NCBI RefSeq assembly: GCF_900120005.1
Contig: NZ_LT635447.1
Span: forward strand, 62,001 to 126,000
Direction of reading: 5' to 3'
Origin: Holdemania sp. Marseille-P2844
GTDB lineage: Bacteria; Bacillota_I; Bacilli_A; Erysipelotrichales; Erysipelotrichaceae
DNA length: 64,000 nucleotides
Made by a program: the position numbers and the translations under genes. The notes under the pieces are model-generated. The model was not told the DNA's origin, ran no database searches, and worked only from the letters and a program-made list of their open reading frames with translations. Below are positions 63,696 through 64,000 of the stretch, piece by piece (position 1 is the stretch's first letter; each line of letters opens with the position of its first letter).

Positions 63696-64000
63696 TTATC
63701 CTCCCTTCGTGATCCGTACCAATGGGATCGTTATCGTTGTTGTCGGCTTTGTTTTTGCGTAGATCGCGATCGCATTTGCCGCGATCGCACCTACACAAAA
63801 ATTCATTCCGGCAACATCAGAATCAGAAAATTTTAAGTATGCCTGATCCGCTGTCGCTATCCCCGATACAGTCAGGTTTGCTTTAAAGCTATACCCTGAT
63901 TTTTCCGACGATGCCGCCCATGCCGTGGTTGAAATCGTCAAATTTGTTTTGTTGACTACCTTATTATTAAAACCATCAATGATCTCATTTATCTTTGCGA
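63696..64000 (-). CDS. Phage tail protein, 5' partial
   Basis: The frame remains open to the right edge of the window (AKINEIIDGFNNKVVNKTNL onward), so the start lies outside; the TTG at 63941 is not needed. The C-terminal 80 residues are beta-rich with a repeat-like NFCVGAIAANAIAIYAKTKP. Probably a tail fibre or baseplate component. Confidence 0.65.
   Translation of the reverse strand, partial: AKINEIIDGFNNKVVNKTNLTISTTAWAASSEKSGYSFKANLTVSGIATADQAYLKFSDSDVAGMNFCVGAIAANAIAIYAKTKPTTTITIPLVRITKGG

Overview
The window looks like a chromosome segment of a low-to-mid GC Gram-positive bacterium (Bacillota). The mix of purine-type and T-box leaders, LPXTG/sortase, VanW, AGCS symporter, Opp transport, rhamnose catabolism and a compact Tad/Flp pilus locus fits a gut Erysipelotrichia (Holdemania-like) genome. 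That placement is inference; no rRNA or marker gene is present. Core regions are about 50% GC. The AlbA_2/transposase block (2.0-5.0 kb), the XRE-TPR block (18.9-22.3 kb) and the prophage (49.9 kb to the end) are visibly more AT-rich.

Layout. 1-1825: YesM/YesN-type two-component system (5' end cut). 2059-5026: small ORF, AlbA_2 ATPase-type regulator and a decayed IS4-type transposase. 5027-9590: rhamnose genes (mutarotase, isomerase, aldolase) behind a nucleoside phosphorylase and a phosphodiesterase. 9817-11178: Na+/alanine symporter. 11386-16194: sortase with its LPXTG adhesin, divergent from a TetR regulator with a shared operator-like inverted repeat. 16320-18754: M18 aminopeptidase and VanW protein. 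18913-21637: AT-rich island with an XRE-TPR regulator, an exported C39-like protein and a lipoprotein. 22382-29547: one purine-riboswitch-controlled operon for a PotABCD-type transporter plus adenine deaminase and a second amidohydrolase, which points to purine base uptake and salvage rather than polyamines. 29757-31998: M15-like peptidase with a peptidoglycan-binding domain and two paralogous membrane-anchored unknowns. 32127-40171: oligopeptide permease oppABCDF with a second oppA under a T-box leader. 40689-41237: a striking Asp-Cys repeat protein. 41291-49345: Tad/Flp pilus operon ending in a 1186-residue secreted Ig-like protein. 49653-49808: two tRNA-Gly genes.

49939-64000: left end of a prophage next to tRNA-Gly. 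The integrase faces the late genes, which read leftward: tail proteins sharing an MLFG N-terminus, an M23 plus NAGPA lysin, an internal-virion-like protein, a 2456-residue polyvalent protein with two zincin motifs, and holin-like proteins.

The most unusual signals are the (Asp-Cys)10 protein, the riboswitch (with atypical loops) that reassigns a Pot-type transporter, a G8 tract that would fuse two phage tail genes on slippage, and the M23-NAGPA lysin whose start codon lies in a terminator-like hairpin.
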